From assembly GCF_019739195.1 (NCBI RefSeq), contig NZ_JAHHDS010000003.1, positions 558,001 through 622,000 of the forward strand: a stretch of 64,000 bases of DNA, written 5' to 3'. This document shows positions 1 to 7,972 of the stretch, one piece after another. The position numbers were made by a program, and so were the translations under genes. This DNA comes from Microcella sp. Lineage in GTDB: Bacteria > Actinomycetota > Actinomycetes > Actinomycetales > Microbacteriaceae. The notes beneath the pieces were generated by a model that was not told the DNA's origin, did no database searches, and saw only the letters and a program-made list of their open reading frames with translations. Within the stretch, counting starts at the first letter, position 1. Each line of letters starts with the position of its first letter.

Positions 1-1164
1 ACCTCGACCCACGCCTCGGCCCTCGGGTCGGGCTTTCTCGGCCTCGGCGTTGCGATCATCGCCGCACTGCAGTCGATGCTCGGCATCGCGCTCTTCCTGG
101 TGCGCGCCCCCGAGTACCCGTCGCTGTTGCCCGTGGTCGCTGCGTGGCTGTTGCTCATGGTCACGTTCCTTGGCCTCACGATCACGATCTCGGCGAGCGG
201 CGAACGTCTGCCCGACTGGCTCTACGGCGTCTTTCTCTCGTCTCTCGCAGCTGTGGTGTGGCTCGACTTCGTCGCGATCGCTCCGCTCGGCGATGTCGGT
301 CGCTACGCCACGGCCTCGGTCTCGGCAGGCTTCGTGCTGCTCATCATCGTGACCCTGCGCTCGCGGTGGGAGGTGCTCGTCGCCACGGGCCTGCTCGGCA
401 TCGCTTTCGTTGTCGCCATCATCGCCACGACCCCGCTCACGCCCGTGACGATCCCCTCGCAACTCGTGACCGTTGCGCTCGCGATCGGCCCCGGCATCAC
501 CGGCGTGCTTCTGGTGAGCGGCTTCGAGCGGATGCTCAAACGCGAACTCGACCGCGTGCTCGTGCAGTCGACCGTCACCGCGCCGCGTCTCGCGGTCGGC
601 ATGCTCGCCAGCGAAGAACTCGCCCGGCTCGATCTTGACGCCGAAGAGCTGCTCGACGCGGTGGCGAACGGCGACGCCCCCTTGCCCCTGCCGGCACCCC
701 TTGCCTCGCGCGCGTCGACGCTCGCGACCGAACTGCGGCTGCATCTCATTGAGGGCCGGCGCGAGACCTGGCTGTTTCACGCCGTGAGCGAGTCTGAGCA
801 TCTGGGTCGTCGCGTCACGGTGAGCGACTCGGCGACCCTCGCCGGGCTGCTCGACGACGTGCAGCGCGACTCGCTGCTCGCCGCCCTCTGGCTACTGGCC
901 GCCGACCCGCAGGGTGTTGCCCCGGCCCGAGCGGTCTCGGTGACCCTCGGGCCGCTCGATCCGCAGCGGTCGCCCACAGGTCGGCACCTCACCGTTTCTG
1001 TCGCGATCGAGGCTACGGGTCTGCGGCGCAATCGCGTCGACCCCGGTGTGTGGGAGGCCCTCGACCGGGCCGGGCGATACAGTGACAGCACGGCCGGTGG
1101 CGCAGTGCGCATCGAGCTCGACTGCACGGTCGATAACCCGGTCGACGCGGCTCGGCCGAGCTGA
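1..1164 (+). CDS. Membrane sensor-like protein, 5' truncated
   Basis: The reading frame is open from the first base, so the N-terminus lies outside the window; 387 residues are visible. The first half carries about five hydrophobic segments, with stretches such as VVAAWLLLMVTFLGLTI and FVLLIIVTL typical of membrane helices. After about residue 195 it becomes a soluble domain rich in leucine and acidic residues. I see no clear histidine-kinase H-box or ATP-binding glycine motifs. The response-regulator gene starts 45 bases downstream in the same direction, so the two probably form an operon with this protein as the sensory partner. It could be a degenerate or atypical sensor kinase; the pairing is inference from position only. 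Confidence 0.6.
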   Translation, partial: TSTHASALGSGFLGLGVAIIAALQSMLGIALFLVRAPEYPSLLPVVAAWLLLMVTFLGLTITISASGERLPDWLYGVFLSSLAAVVWLDFVAIAPLGDVGRYATASVSAGFVLLIIVTLRSRWEVLVATGLLGIAFVVAIIATTPLTPVTIPSQLVTVALAIGPGITGVLLVSGFERMLKRELDRVLVQSTVTAPRLAVGMLASEELARLDLDAEELLDAVANGDAPLPLPAPLASRASTLATELRLHLIEGRRETWLFHAVSESEHLGRRVTVSDSATLAGLLDDVQRDSLLAALWLLAADPQGVAPARAVSVTLGPLDPQRSPTGRHLTVSVAIEATGLRRNRVDPGVWEALDRAGRYSDSTAGGAVRIELDCTVDNPVDAARPS

Positions 1165-1209
1165 GCACCTGAACCAGCACACCCCGAGCAGAGAACCACG
1201 GAGGACCAG

Positions 1210-1878
1210 ATGGCCGAGACCACGATTCGACTGGCACTGGTCGACGATCACCGCATGCTGCTCGGCGCCCTCACCGAGTGGATTCGCCAGGCCGCCGACG
1301 ACATCGACATGGTGGCCGCCGTGGCCACGTGGCCCGACCTGCTGTCGCACCCGGCGTTCCCCGTCGATGTCGTACTGCTCGACCTCGACCTCAAAGACAA
1401 CATCCCCGTCTCGCTCAAGATTCAGACCCTCAAGTCGATGGGCGTGCGCGTCGTGCTCATGAGCACCTACAGCGAGCCCAACGTCGTGCGCGAGGCCCTC
1501 AGCGCCGGTGCCCTCGGCTATCTCGTCAAGAGCGAAGACGCTGGCATGATCGTCGAGGCGATCCGCGCAGCGCGCAACGGCGAATCGTTCATCTCAGCCG
1601 AGCTCGACCTCGCGCTCAACGCCGCCGACGTCGGTGGCTCCCCTCGCTTGAGCGCGCAAGAGCGCCGCGTCATGGCCCTCTACGGCGCCGGTGAGCCCGT
1701 CAAGACCGTCGCCTACCAGCTCGGCATCTCTGAAGAGACGGCGAAGAGCTACCTCAAGCGCATTCGCGAGAAGTACCGCATCGCGGGCATCGACGTCGGC
1801 ACGAAGGTCGCCTTGCGCAAGCAGGCCATCAGCGACGGCATCCTCGTGGATGCTCCCTCCGGCGGCGGCGGGCTCTGA
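1210..1878 (+). CDS. NarL/LuxR-family response regulator
   Basis: A 222-residue two-component response regulator. The N-terminal receiver domain (about 5-125) shows the acidic pair D12/D13, the likely phospho-acceptor D58 in the strand VVLLDLDL, a Ser/Thr switch position in VLMST and the conserved lysine in YLVKSED. The C-terminal helix-turn-helix (about 150-210) has the LuxR-type opening LSAQERRVMAL and the recognition region SEETAKSYLKRIREKY. It should bind DNA on phosphorylation by a kinase, plausibly the membrane protein encoded just upstream. The ATG follows the purine-rich stretch ACGGAGGACCAG, a good ribosome site. Its recognition helix does not look DosR-like, so I do not assign it to the DosR-like boxes near 2.66-2.71 kb. 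Confidence 0.93.
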   Translation: MAETTIRLALVDDHRMLLGALTEWIRQAADDIDMVAAVATWPDLLSHPAFPVDVVLLDLDLKDNIPVSLKIQTLKSMGVRVVLMSTYSEPNVVREALSAGALGYLVKSEDAGMIVEAIRAARNGESFISAELDLALNAADVGGSPRLSAQERRVMALYGAGEPVKTVAYQLGISEETAKSYLKRIREKYRIAGIDVGTKVALRKQAISDGILVDAPSGGGGL

Positions 1879-1928
1879 GTCATTCAGGCTGAGTGCGACG
1901 CGCCAATCGGGTCGCACACAGTCTCGAC

Positions 1929-2552
1929 CTAGTTCTCAGCCTCGACTTGGCCGACCGTGAACTCGGCGTGCATGCCAGCGGCGTAGTGGCCCGGAAAGTT
2001 GCAGAGCAGTTCGTAGCGTCCAGGCGGGAGTGTGAGGGTCACCCAGCTTGAGGAGTCTGGCAGGATGCCCTGCCCCTCGCCGCTGCCGCAGGTCGCAGAG
2101 GCCTCGCCGAGCAGCCCTGTTTCGGCAACTGTCGATCCTTCGACGATCACTCGTTCACCGGCGTTCTCGCCCGGGGCCAGCGGCATGACGATCAGCTGGT
2201 GGGTCAGCCGGCCTCCATTGATGGCGAGGAAGGAGACGTTGCCGTTGGGGACGGCCGCCGGGTCAGCGCTCAGGAACATGGCGGTTCCTGAGGTCATGCG
2301 TCCATGTTGACCATCTGCGTCGACACCCATATCGCTGAGGAACACCGTCACCACCGTGCCCGGAAGGTCGGGCACGGTGCACGACGGAACGATCGTGGCA
2401 CCGTCGTCGAGGCCGCCGGACGGGTCGTCGGCCCTGCCGACTCCGGCAAATACAGCGGCGAGTGCGCCGGCCGTGAGGGCCGTGATGAGGGCAGTAGCCA
2501 ACACTGCCAGCACGAGCCTTCTACGACCCGTTTCGGAGCGGTGGGCAGTCAT
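1929..2552 (-). CDS. Secreted cupredoxin-domain (blue copper) protein
   Basis: 207 residues from the chosen ATG. An upstream in-frame ATG at 2582 exists, but AGGAGGAGCTCGCT sits right before 2552, which decides the start. The N-terminus has an Arg-rich stretch then a hydrophobic segment, so it is exported and possibly membrane anchored. The C-terminal part is a cupredoxin: a type-1 copper site is visible as His in RLTHQLIVM, Cys in LLCNFPGHY, His in PGHY and Met in AAGMH. The order His...Cys-x4-His-x4-Met is that of plastocyanin/sulfocyanin-like electron carriers. It is probably an extracytoplasmic copper electron-transfer or copper-binding protein. It is divergent from the wall-binding protein gene; the redox partner is unknown. 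Confidence 0.85.
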   Translation of the reverse strand: MTAHRSETGRRRLVLAVLATALITALTAGALAAVFAGVGRADDPSGGLDDGATIVPSCTVPDLPGTVVTVFLSDMGVDADGQHGRMTSGTAMFLSADPAAVPNGNVSFLAINGGRLTHQLIVMPLAPGENAGERVIVEGSTVAETGLLGEASATCGSGEGQGILPDSSSWVTLTLPPGRYELLCNFPGHYAAGMHAEFTVGQVEAEN

Positions 2553-2656
2553 AGCGAGCTCCTCCTGAGCGCGAGGTGCCACGGTCGTGCACGGCAGGAC
2601 GTCGAGTGCGACGACACCTCGTGCACCGACGATATGGTCGCGAGGCCCTCCCGCCC

Positions 2657-2672
2657 AGGGCCGAAAGTCCCT
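2657..2672. promoter_or_regulatory. DosR/DevR-like dyad, distal box
   Basis: AGGGCCGAAAGTCCCT has the form GGGNC-N4-GNCCC. Read on the minus strand it is AGGGACTTTCGGCCCT, matching 12 of 14 positions of the mycobacterial DosR core GGGACTWWAGTCCC. It lies 35 bp centre-to-centre from the second box. Assignment to a DosR-type regulator is inference. Confidence 0.45.
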
Positions 2673-2692
2673 CGACCCGGGAACAGAGATTG

Positions 2693-2706
2693 AGGACTTT
2701 AGCCCC
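2693..2706. promoter_or_regulatory. DosR/DevR-like dyad, proximal box
   Basis: AGGACTTTAGCCCC also matches 12 of 14 positions of the DosR core. Its centre is about 43 bp upstream of the start site predicted from the -10 hexamer TACAGT at 2731-2736, the usual place for an activating DosR proximal box. Confidence 0.45.
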
Positions 2707-2730
2707 GGTGTGCACGACCGTTGTCGCCCC

Positions 2731-2736
2731 TACAGT
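2731..2736 (+). promoter_or_regulatory. Probable -10 element of the wall-binding protein gene
   Basis: TACAGT fits the TAnnnT form of a housekeeping -10 hexamer and lies 45 bases before the chosen ATG. There is no good -35, consistent with activator dependence through the upstream dyads. Confidence 0.4.
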
Positions 2737-2781
2737 GTGAGCACCTTCGAGCGCTCCCCGCGCCGAACCCGAGAGGACGTC

Positions 2782-5292
2782 ATGTCACATCGTCGTGAAT
2801 CAACCCGCCCGCGCTCCCTTCCCCCGGCGCGTCTTGCCGCGATGGCCGTCACGATCGGCCTGGCCGGATCACTCATCGCAGTACCCGCGAACGCTGCTGT
2901 CGATGACTACGACTGGACCACGGTGGCCAACAGCAGCACGGTAGCGCCCGGAACGTCCGCGACGTTCAACAGCTTCAACCAGCCGTCGGTGAACGAAGCC
3001 GGGCTCGTGGCCTTTCGCGCGCGCACGCAGGGCCCGTCACCGATCCGAGGGGTATACACCCGCAATTCCGCGTCAGGATCCTCAAGCGTCGTCACCATCG
3101 CCGAGGTGGGCGACACCGTCCCTCAGCCGAACAACCTCGATGGTACGTTCACCGAATTCCCGTCATTCCCGAGAATCGACATGACCGGTTCTACCGTCGG
3201 CACCCGTGGGCAATCGACGCCCGTGTGGGAGTACGCGCTGCCTGACACAACCACAACGAGTGTGGGCACGAGCGGCGTGTACGCGACGCTGAACGGAGCG
3301 CTCACGACCGGCGCCAGCCTGCTGGGCGCGGTGCCCGGGCAAGAGATCTACTCGGTGCCGGGTGCCCCTTCGGGTACGAGGTTCGACCAGTTTCCGGGTG
3401 CGCCCGCCGTCGACGGCACCACCGTCGCCTTCAAGGGCAACTACACCGACGGAGACGGCAAGACGGGAATCTTTTTCCGCGACGTCGCCCAACCGACCGC
3501 GGCGACGCAGGTCATCGCCAGCTCTGACACCGTGATTCCCGGCCAGTCGAGCGGCAGCGTGCAGTTCGGCTCCACGGCGCCACCGAGCGCGGCCGACGGC
3601 CGCGTCGTCTTTCTCGGTCTCGACAACGAAGAGGCCCCGACCCTCGGCGGCATCTACCTGGCCCCCCTGGAGCCGTCGCCGACCCTGACCACGCTCGTCG
3701 CCATCGGCGACCAGGTGCCGGGCGCAGCGGTGGAGGACGTGTTCACCAAGATCGGTGAGGCCCTCTCGTTCGACGGACGCTACGTCGCGTTCGCAGGCTC
3801 GTGGGGCACTGAGACAACGACGATCACCCTGACGTGCCCGGCCGACGGCAACGCTGATCTGATCGCGTACTGCAACGAGACCTACCCCTCGGGCTTCACG
3901 ACAGAGGTCCCTGTCAACCAGGGCATCTTCGTGTACGACACGGTGACTAGCGAGTTGAGCCGGGCGGCCGCGACCGGGGCGACCTTCGGTAGCTTCCTCT
4001 ACTGGGTGTTCTCGGGTGCTCCGCCCGAGGTCGGCGGCGGTGAGGACGAGACGATGGAACCCCCGCGTTGGCGCTCCTCGTCTTTCGTGGCGGTCACCAG
4101 CATCTCGAGTGGCTTCCAGGTGGCCTTCAAGGGCAGCCCTGTCGCGGGCGGCAGCGGCATCTACGTCGGGCAGGGACCCGGACCGGTCGAACGGTTCGAG
4201 ACGATCGTCGACACCAGCACCGATGGACCCAGCATTGATCCGCAGGCGCCGGCGGGGTCTCTCGTCAGCGTGGTCGGTCTCGAGCGCGAAGGATTCCGTG
4301 GCCAGACGTTGGCGTTGAGCATCTCGATGCTCAACACCGCGACGACCGAGAGCTGGGCCGGGGTCTACGTGACCACCGTGCAGCCCTTCAGCGTCTCGAG
4401 GCTGGCGGGAGCTGACCGCTACGCGACGTCGGCGGCGATCTCGGCGGCGAACTACGCCGCGGAGGCACCCGTCGCCTACATCGCCAGCGGTGCGGAGTTC
4501 CCCGACGCACTGTCGGGCGCCCCGGTGGCGGGCATGCAGGAAGGCCCGGTGCTGCTGGTGCGTCTGACGAGCATCCCCGACGTGGTCAAGGCCGAGTTGA
4601 ACCGGCTGCAACCGAGCCGGATCGTGGTCCTCGGCGGAACCGGAGTCGTGAGCAGTGCGGTGCAGACCGCTCTGCAGGGTTACACCAGTGGATCGGTCAC
4701 GCGACTCGCAGGACTCGATCGTTACGGAACGTCGGCCGCTATCTCGGCGGCGAACTTCGATCCCGGGGTTCCGTCGGTGTACATCGCGAGCGGCGAGGAT
4801 TTCCCCGACGCCCTCTCCGGCGCGGCAGTCGCGGGCAAGCTCGAGGTGCCTGTGCTCCTCGTGCGCCGCGACAGCATCCCCGCCACCGTTCAGGCCGAAC
4901 TCACACGGCTCGCACCAGGCGCAATCGTGATCCTGGGAGGCAGTGGAATCGTCAGCGACGAAGTCGCCACCGCCCTTCAGTCCTCCACCTCGGGATCGGT
5001 AACGCGCCTTGCCGGGCCTGACCGCTACGCGACCTCGGCGGCAATCTCGGCGGCGAACTTCGCGCCGGGCGTTCCCGTGGTCTACATCGCGAGCGGCGAA
5101 GGGTTCCCCGACGCCCTCTCGGGTGCGGCGGTCGCCGGCATGCAAGAGGTGCCCGTGCTGCTCGTCCGACGCGACAGCATTCCCGATGAGGTGATTGCCG
5201 AGCTCACGCGACTCGCCCCGGCGAAGATCGTGATCCTCGGCGGAACCGGCGTGGTGAGCGAGCTGGTGAGCCAGCAGTTGTACAGCTACTAG
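2782..5292 (+). CDS. Secreted protein with three cell-wall-binding repeats (CW_binding_2)
   Basis: 836 residues from the ATG at 2782, preceded by GAGAGGACGTC; longer in-frame starts lack a signal peptide at their end. A signal peptide is clear: RRESTRPRS, then a hydrophobic run ending at VPANA. The middle (about 40-530) contains repeated motifs of the form NxxGxVAF (VNEAGLVAFRA, VDGTTVAFKG, AADGRVVFLG, SFDGRYVAFAG), resembling the choice-of-anchor NxxGxxAF repeat proteins, probably a beta-propeller-like ectodomain. The C-terminus holds three tandem repeats of about 100 residues, each with RLAG.DRY.TSAAISAANF, YIASG..FPDALSG and I(V)VLGG(T/S)G, the PF04122 family that binds anionic wall polymers. 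It should be an envelope-attached surface protein; ligand and enzymatic activity are unknown. Confidence 0.92.
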   Translation: MSHRRESTRPRSLPPARLAAMAVTIGLAGSLIAVPANAAVDDYDWTTVANSSTVAPGTSATFNSFNQPSVNEAGLVAFRARTQGPSPIRGVYTRNSASGSSSVVTIAEVGDTVPQPNNLDGTFTEFPSFPRIDMTGSTVGTRGQSTPVWEYALPDTTTTSVGTSGVYATLNGALTTGASLLGAVPGQEIYSVPGAPSGTRFDQFPGAPAVDGTTVAFKGNYTDGDGKTGIFFRDVAQPTAATQVIASSDTVIPGQSSGSVQFGSTAPPSAADGRVVFLGLDNEEAPTLGGIYLAPLEPSPTLTTLVAIGDQVPGAAVEDVFTKIGEALSFDGRYVAFAGSWGTETTTITLTCPADGNADLIAYCNETYPSGFTTEVPVNQGIFVYDTVTSELSRAAATGATFGSFLYWVFSGAPPEVGGGEDETMEPPRWRSSSFVAVTSISSGFQVAFKGSPVAGGSGIYVGQGPGPVERFETIVDTSTDGPSIDPQAPAGSLVSVVGLEREGFRGQTLALSISMLNTATTESWAGVYVTTVQPFSVSRLAGADRYATSAAISAANYAAEAPVAYIASGAEFPDALSGAPVAGMQEGPVLLVRLTSIPDVVKAELNRLQPSRIVVLGGTGVVSSAVQTALQGYTSGSVTRLAGLDRYGTSAAISAANFDPGVPSVYIASGEDFPDALSGAAVAGKLEVPVLLVRRDSIPATVQAELTRLAPGAIVILGGSGIVSDEVATALQSSTSGSVTRLAGPDRYATSAAISAANFAPGVPVVYIASGEGFPDALSGAAVAGMQEVPVLLVRRDSIPDEVIAELTRLAPAKIVILGGTGVVSELVSQQLYSY
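4393..5289 (+). repeat. Three tandem cell-wall-binding repeats inside the CDS
   Basis: Three units of about 300 bp starting near 4393, 4695 and 4999 encode near-identical segments, each opening with a codon run for VTRLAG or VSRLAG and closing with a VILGG strand. Identity is highest between units 2 and 3, which suggests recent duplication within the gene. Confidence 0.85.
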
Positions 5293-5304
5293 CACCCGGC
5301 ACCG

Positions 5305-5340
5305 AGCGCGTCCCGGCGAGACTCCTCGTCGGGACGCGCT
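5305..5340. terminator. Strong bidirectional terminator hairpin
   Basis: A 16-bp stem including one G-U pair with a 4-base loop (ACTC, 5321-5324). The outer 11 bp, AGCGCGTCCCG against CGGGACGCGCT, are perfect. It lies between two convergent genes ending at 5292 and 5351. Confidence 0.85.
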
Positions 5341-5350
5341 GTGCGTGCGG

Positions 5351-6676
5351 TCAAACGACGAGCGGCGCAGAGCGGCGCTCGAGGGCCACGCTCACGAGCG
5401 CGAGCGTGACTCCTCCGACGGCGAGCAGCAGGCCGACCCATGCCGGAGTCAGGTAGCCCCAGCCTGCCGCGACGACCAGGCCGCCGAGGAAGGCGCCGAG
5501 CGCGTTACCGACGTTGAGAGCCGAGTGGTTGAGGGCCGCGGCGAGTGTCTGCGACTCGCCCGCGACATCCATCAATCGAGTCTGAATGACGGGCGAGAGG
5601 ATCGCGGCCGTGAACCCCACGAAGAACGTGCCCGCGATGAGGCCGACCGGCGTGGTGCCGAGCAGCCCGACGATCACCAAGGCAACCATGAGGCCGGCGA
5701 AACCCACGAACATCGCGCGCGAGGTACCGGCGTCGGCCAGGCGTCCGCCGAGGAAGTTCCCGATCGTCAGGCCGACGCCCGTGCTCGCGAGCACCCAGGG
5801 CACGGCCCCGCCCGGCAGACCGGCCGACTCCGTCACCATGGGCGCGATGTAGCTGTAGACCGCGAAGAATCCGCCGAACCCGATGGCGCCGACCGCGACG
5901 GCCACCCAGACCTGCAGGCTGCCGAACGCGGCGAGCTCGCGGCGCACGGTCGAGTTGGCATCGCCGGGCTGCCACGGCACGAGCATTCGCACCGCGATAA
6001 AGGTGGCCGCGAACAGGACCGCGACGACGAGATACGCCGCTCGCCAGCCGGCGGCTTGGCCGATCGCGGTGATGACGGGCACCCCGATCACGGTCGCGAT
6101 CGTGAGGCCACTGAGCACAAGGGCGACGCCTTGACCGCGCTTGCCCGGGCCCATGAGGCTCGCGGCGACGAGGGCGGCGACGCCGAAGTAGGCACCGTGC
6201 GGCAGGCCGGCGATGAAGCGCGCCGCGATGACGAGCTCGAATGTGGGCAGCGTCGCCGACGCGATCGTGCCGAGCGTGAACGCCGCGGCGAGCCAGAGCA
6301 GCAGACGGCGGCGCGGCATCCTGCCCGCGAACGCCGCGATCGTGGGGGCGCCCACCACAACCCCGAGGGCATAGGCCGTGATGACCCAGCCCGACTGCCC
6401 GATCGCCGCTTCTTGATCGGCGGCGTAGAGCCCCGGGAGCAGGTCTCGAGCGATCTCGGGAAGGAGGCCCATGGCCACGAACTCGGTCGCGCCGATGCCG
6501 AAACCGCCGAGCGCGAGCGCGAGCAGGGCGGCGTAGATGCGCCGTCGGCTCAGAGGACGGCGCTCGGCACCCCCGTGCGCACGACGGTGCGCCTCATCGT
6601 GCTCGCGCTGCTGACGCGCATAGGCAGCGGCCGTGGCCTCGTCGATGACGGGAACACTGGCGGTAGAGACGGTCAC
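5351..6676 (-). CDS. MFS transporter, DHA1 family (AraJ/YdhP-like)
   Basis: 441 residues, GTG start. After a hydrophilic N-terminus of about 45 residues there are 12 predicted membrane helices. The loop 2-3 region GRMPRRRLLLW is a diverged MFS motif A, and ATEFVAMGLLPEIA at the start of helix 1 is typical of the AraJ/YdhP/PbuE-type DHA1 group (sugar-efflux-like or drug/purine exporters). It acts in the cytoplasmic membrane, presumably as a proton-coupled exporter. The substrate cannot be read from sequence. It is a single gene, isolated from the upstream sigma gene by about 110 bp. Confidence 0.88.
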   Translation of the reverse strand: MTVSTASVPVIDEATAAAYARQQREHDEAHRRAHGGAERRPLSRRRIYAALLALALGGFGIGATEFVAMGLLPEIARDLLPGLYAADQEAAIGQSGWVITAYALGVVVGAPTIAAFAGRMPRRRLLLWLAAAFTLGTIASATLPTFELVIAARFIAGLPHGAYFGVAALVAASLMGPGKRGQGVALVLSGLTIATVIGVPVITAIGQAAGWRAAYLVVAVLFAATFIAVRMLVPWQPGDANSTVRRELAAFGSLQVWVAVAVGAIGFGGFFAVYSYIAPMVTESAGLPGGAVPWVLASTGVGLTIGNFLGGRLADAGTSRAMFVGFAGLMVALVIVGLLGTTPVGLIAGTFFVGFTAAILSPVIQTRLMDVAGESQTLAAALNHSALNVGNALGAFLGGLVVAAGWGYLTPAWVGLLLAVGGVTLALVSVALERRSAPLVV

Positions 6677-6784
6677 GGCAACTCTCGATATGCGCAGTGG
6701 GTGGAGCCGTGCATCGTTGCCGGCAGATTCACCCCGAGTTTATCGAACCGACTCGAGACCCGGAGCCTCGCTAGAAGTCCCAGG

Positions 6785-7291
6785 TCACGAGTTCGCCCCC
6801 TGTTCGGAAAGCTCTGCGGCCAGCTTCGCCTTCGCGCGATGATGTCGGCTCCGGACAGTCGCTGAACTCATGGCCAGTAGGCGGCTCGTCTCCTCCAGAG
6901 AGAAGCCCTCCCAGTACACGTGCCGCATGATTTCACGGTCGAGTTCTGACAGACGCGCAATAGCCGACCGAACATCCAGTAGAGAACCCTGGTCCGACTC
7001 CGAGAGCACAGTCGTCAGCTCTTCTCCAAGCTTTGCGACCGCGTCTGCACGTCTTCTTCGCGATCGCCAGTGCCCTGACATAACCTTGCGGGCTATTCCG
7101 AACGACCACAGTCGAGCTTCATGGGGGTCACGGGGCACATCTCGTGATCGCCTCCAGATAACAACCAAGGTGTCGCTCAAGAGGTCGGCCGCGTCGGCTG
7201 GCTGTTCGACTCGACGAGCAAAGTACGCGAGAAGATCTGCAGACTCTCGGCGAACAAGTTGGTCTACCTCCGCGACTCGGCTGCTGTTCAC
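6785..7291 (-). CDS. ECF-type RNA polymerase sigma factor
   Basis: 168 residues from GTG 7291, chosen because the codon overlaps the TGA of the upstream gene as GTGA; an alternative GTG lies at 7309. Region 2 is visible as LLAYFARRVEQPADAADLLSDTLVVIWRR, a diverged form of the usual core-binding segment, and region 4 as LSELDREIMRHVYWEGFSLEETSRLLAMSSATVRSRHHRAKAKL. There is no C-terminal extension. It is translationally coupled to, and downstream of, a single-pass membrane protein that may be its anti-sigma factor. That order is the reverse of the usual sigma-then-anti-sigma arrangement. Target promoters are unknown. Confidence 0.85.
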   Translation of the reverse strand: MNSSRVAEVDQLVRRESADLLAYFARRVEQPADAADLLSDTLVVIWRRSRDVPRDPHEARLWSFGIARKVMSGHWRSRRRRADAVAKLGEELTTVLSESDQGSLLDVRSAIARLSELDREIMRHVYWEGFSLEETSRLLAMSSATVRSRHHRAKAKLAAELSEQGANS

Positions 7292-7899
7292 CACAGACCC
7301 GCCCGGCACGTGATGGTGAACGCGGTCAGGTACTTGTCGTCGTCGTTCAATGACGGGACAAGACTCTTGCTGAGTTCACGAAGGACAACATTGACTTCTG
7401 CAGTCTCTGCGTCGCGAGCCGTGTCGGAGCGCGCCGCAGTCGAAAGAGGAGTGACACCCGCTTCCCTCAGCGCTCGCTCGGACGCCTCGGCGAGCGGTGC
7501 CTCCCAAGCGCCCGACTCGATGGCTCCCGTGATGACTCGAAGCTCATTACCCTCAAGCCCGACGTAATCCGGAAAAAGCAAACACCGTTCTCCCATGTCC
7601 TGACCGCTCTGGGGAACGAATCGCGCACCGACGGCAGGTCGCTGCTCATCGGGCGCAAGCCCAAAGAATGGAGGCCTCGACAGGGCGAAGTTCTCGAGGG
7701 TCGTTCCTGCCGTCATCACGGTGAGCCCGCCTGCAAGAGCAATGGAGGGAATCATCCACGCAAGTCGCCGTCTCCGCATCCGCGTGCCTGCGGCCCGGCT
7801 TTGAGCTTCGACCTCCACCGCGCCAAGTCGTGCAGTCCGCACTATGGACGCTGCGGGATCAGACTGCCTCAACAGCGACGCTACGTCGTGGTCGTGCAT
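7288..7899 (-). CDS. Single-pass membrane protein, possible sigma-factor partner
   Basis: 203 residues with a short cytosolic-looking N-terminus (MHDHDVASLLRQSDPAAS), a basic patch RMRRRRLAW, one hydrophobic segment (about 47-66) and an outer domain of about 130 residues with two cysteines. AAAGG precedes the ATG. No HxxxCxxC zinc anti-sigma motif is present. Its stop codon overlaps the sigma-factor start (GTGA), so the two are expressed together, which supports a role in controlling that sigma factor. I recognise no family; the anti-sigma role is inference from context and topology. Confidence 0.65.
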   Translation of the reverse strand: MHDHDVASLLRQSDPAASIVRTARLGAVEVEAQSRAAGTRMRRRRLAWMIPSIALAGGLTVMTAGTTLENFALSRPPFFGLAPDEQRPAVGARFVPQSGQDMGERCLLFPDYVGLEGNELRVITGAIESGAWEAPLAEASERALREAGVTPLSTAARSDTARDAETAEVNVVLRELSKSLVPSLNDDDKYLTAFTITCRAGLW

Positions 7900-7972
7900 G
7901 ATCGACCTTTCTCTGGTTGGTTGCCCCTACCTGAGACATGGCCAGAGAACGAGCTTTCGTTGCAATCTTCCC

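Noticed and set aside
3163-5295. A 710-residue open frame on the minus strand opposite the wall-binding protein gene
   Set aside because: It is the antisense shadow of a repeat-rich GC-biased gene; its composition is His/Arg/Asp-rich, it has no domains and no ribosome site.
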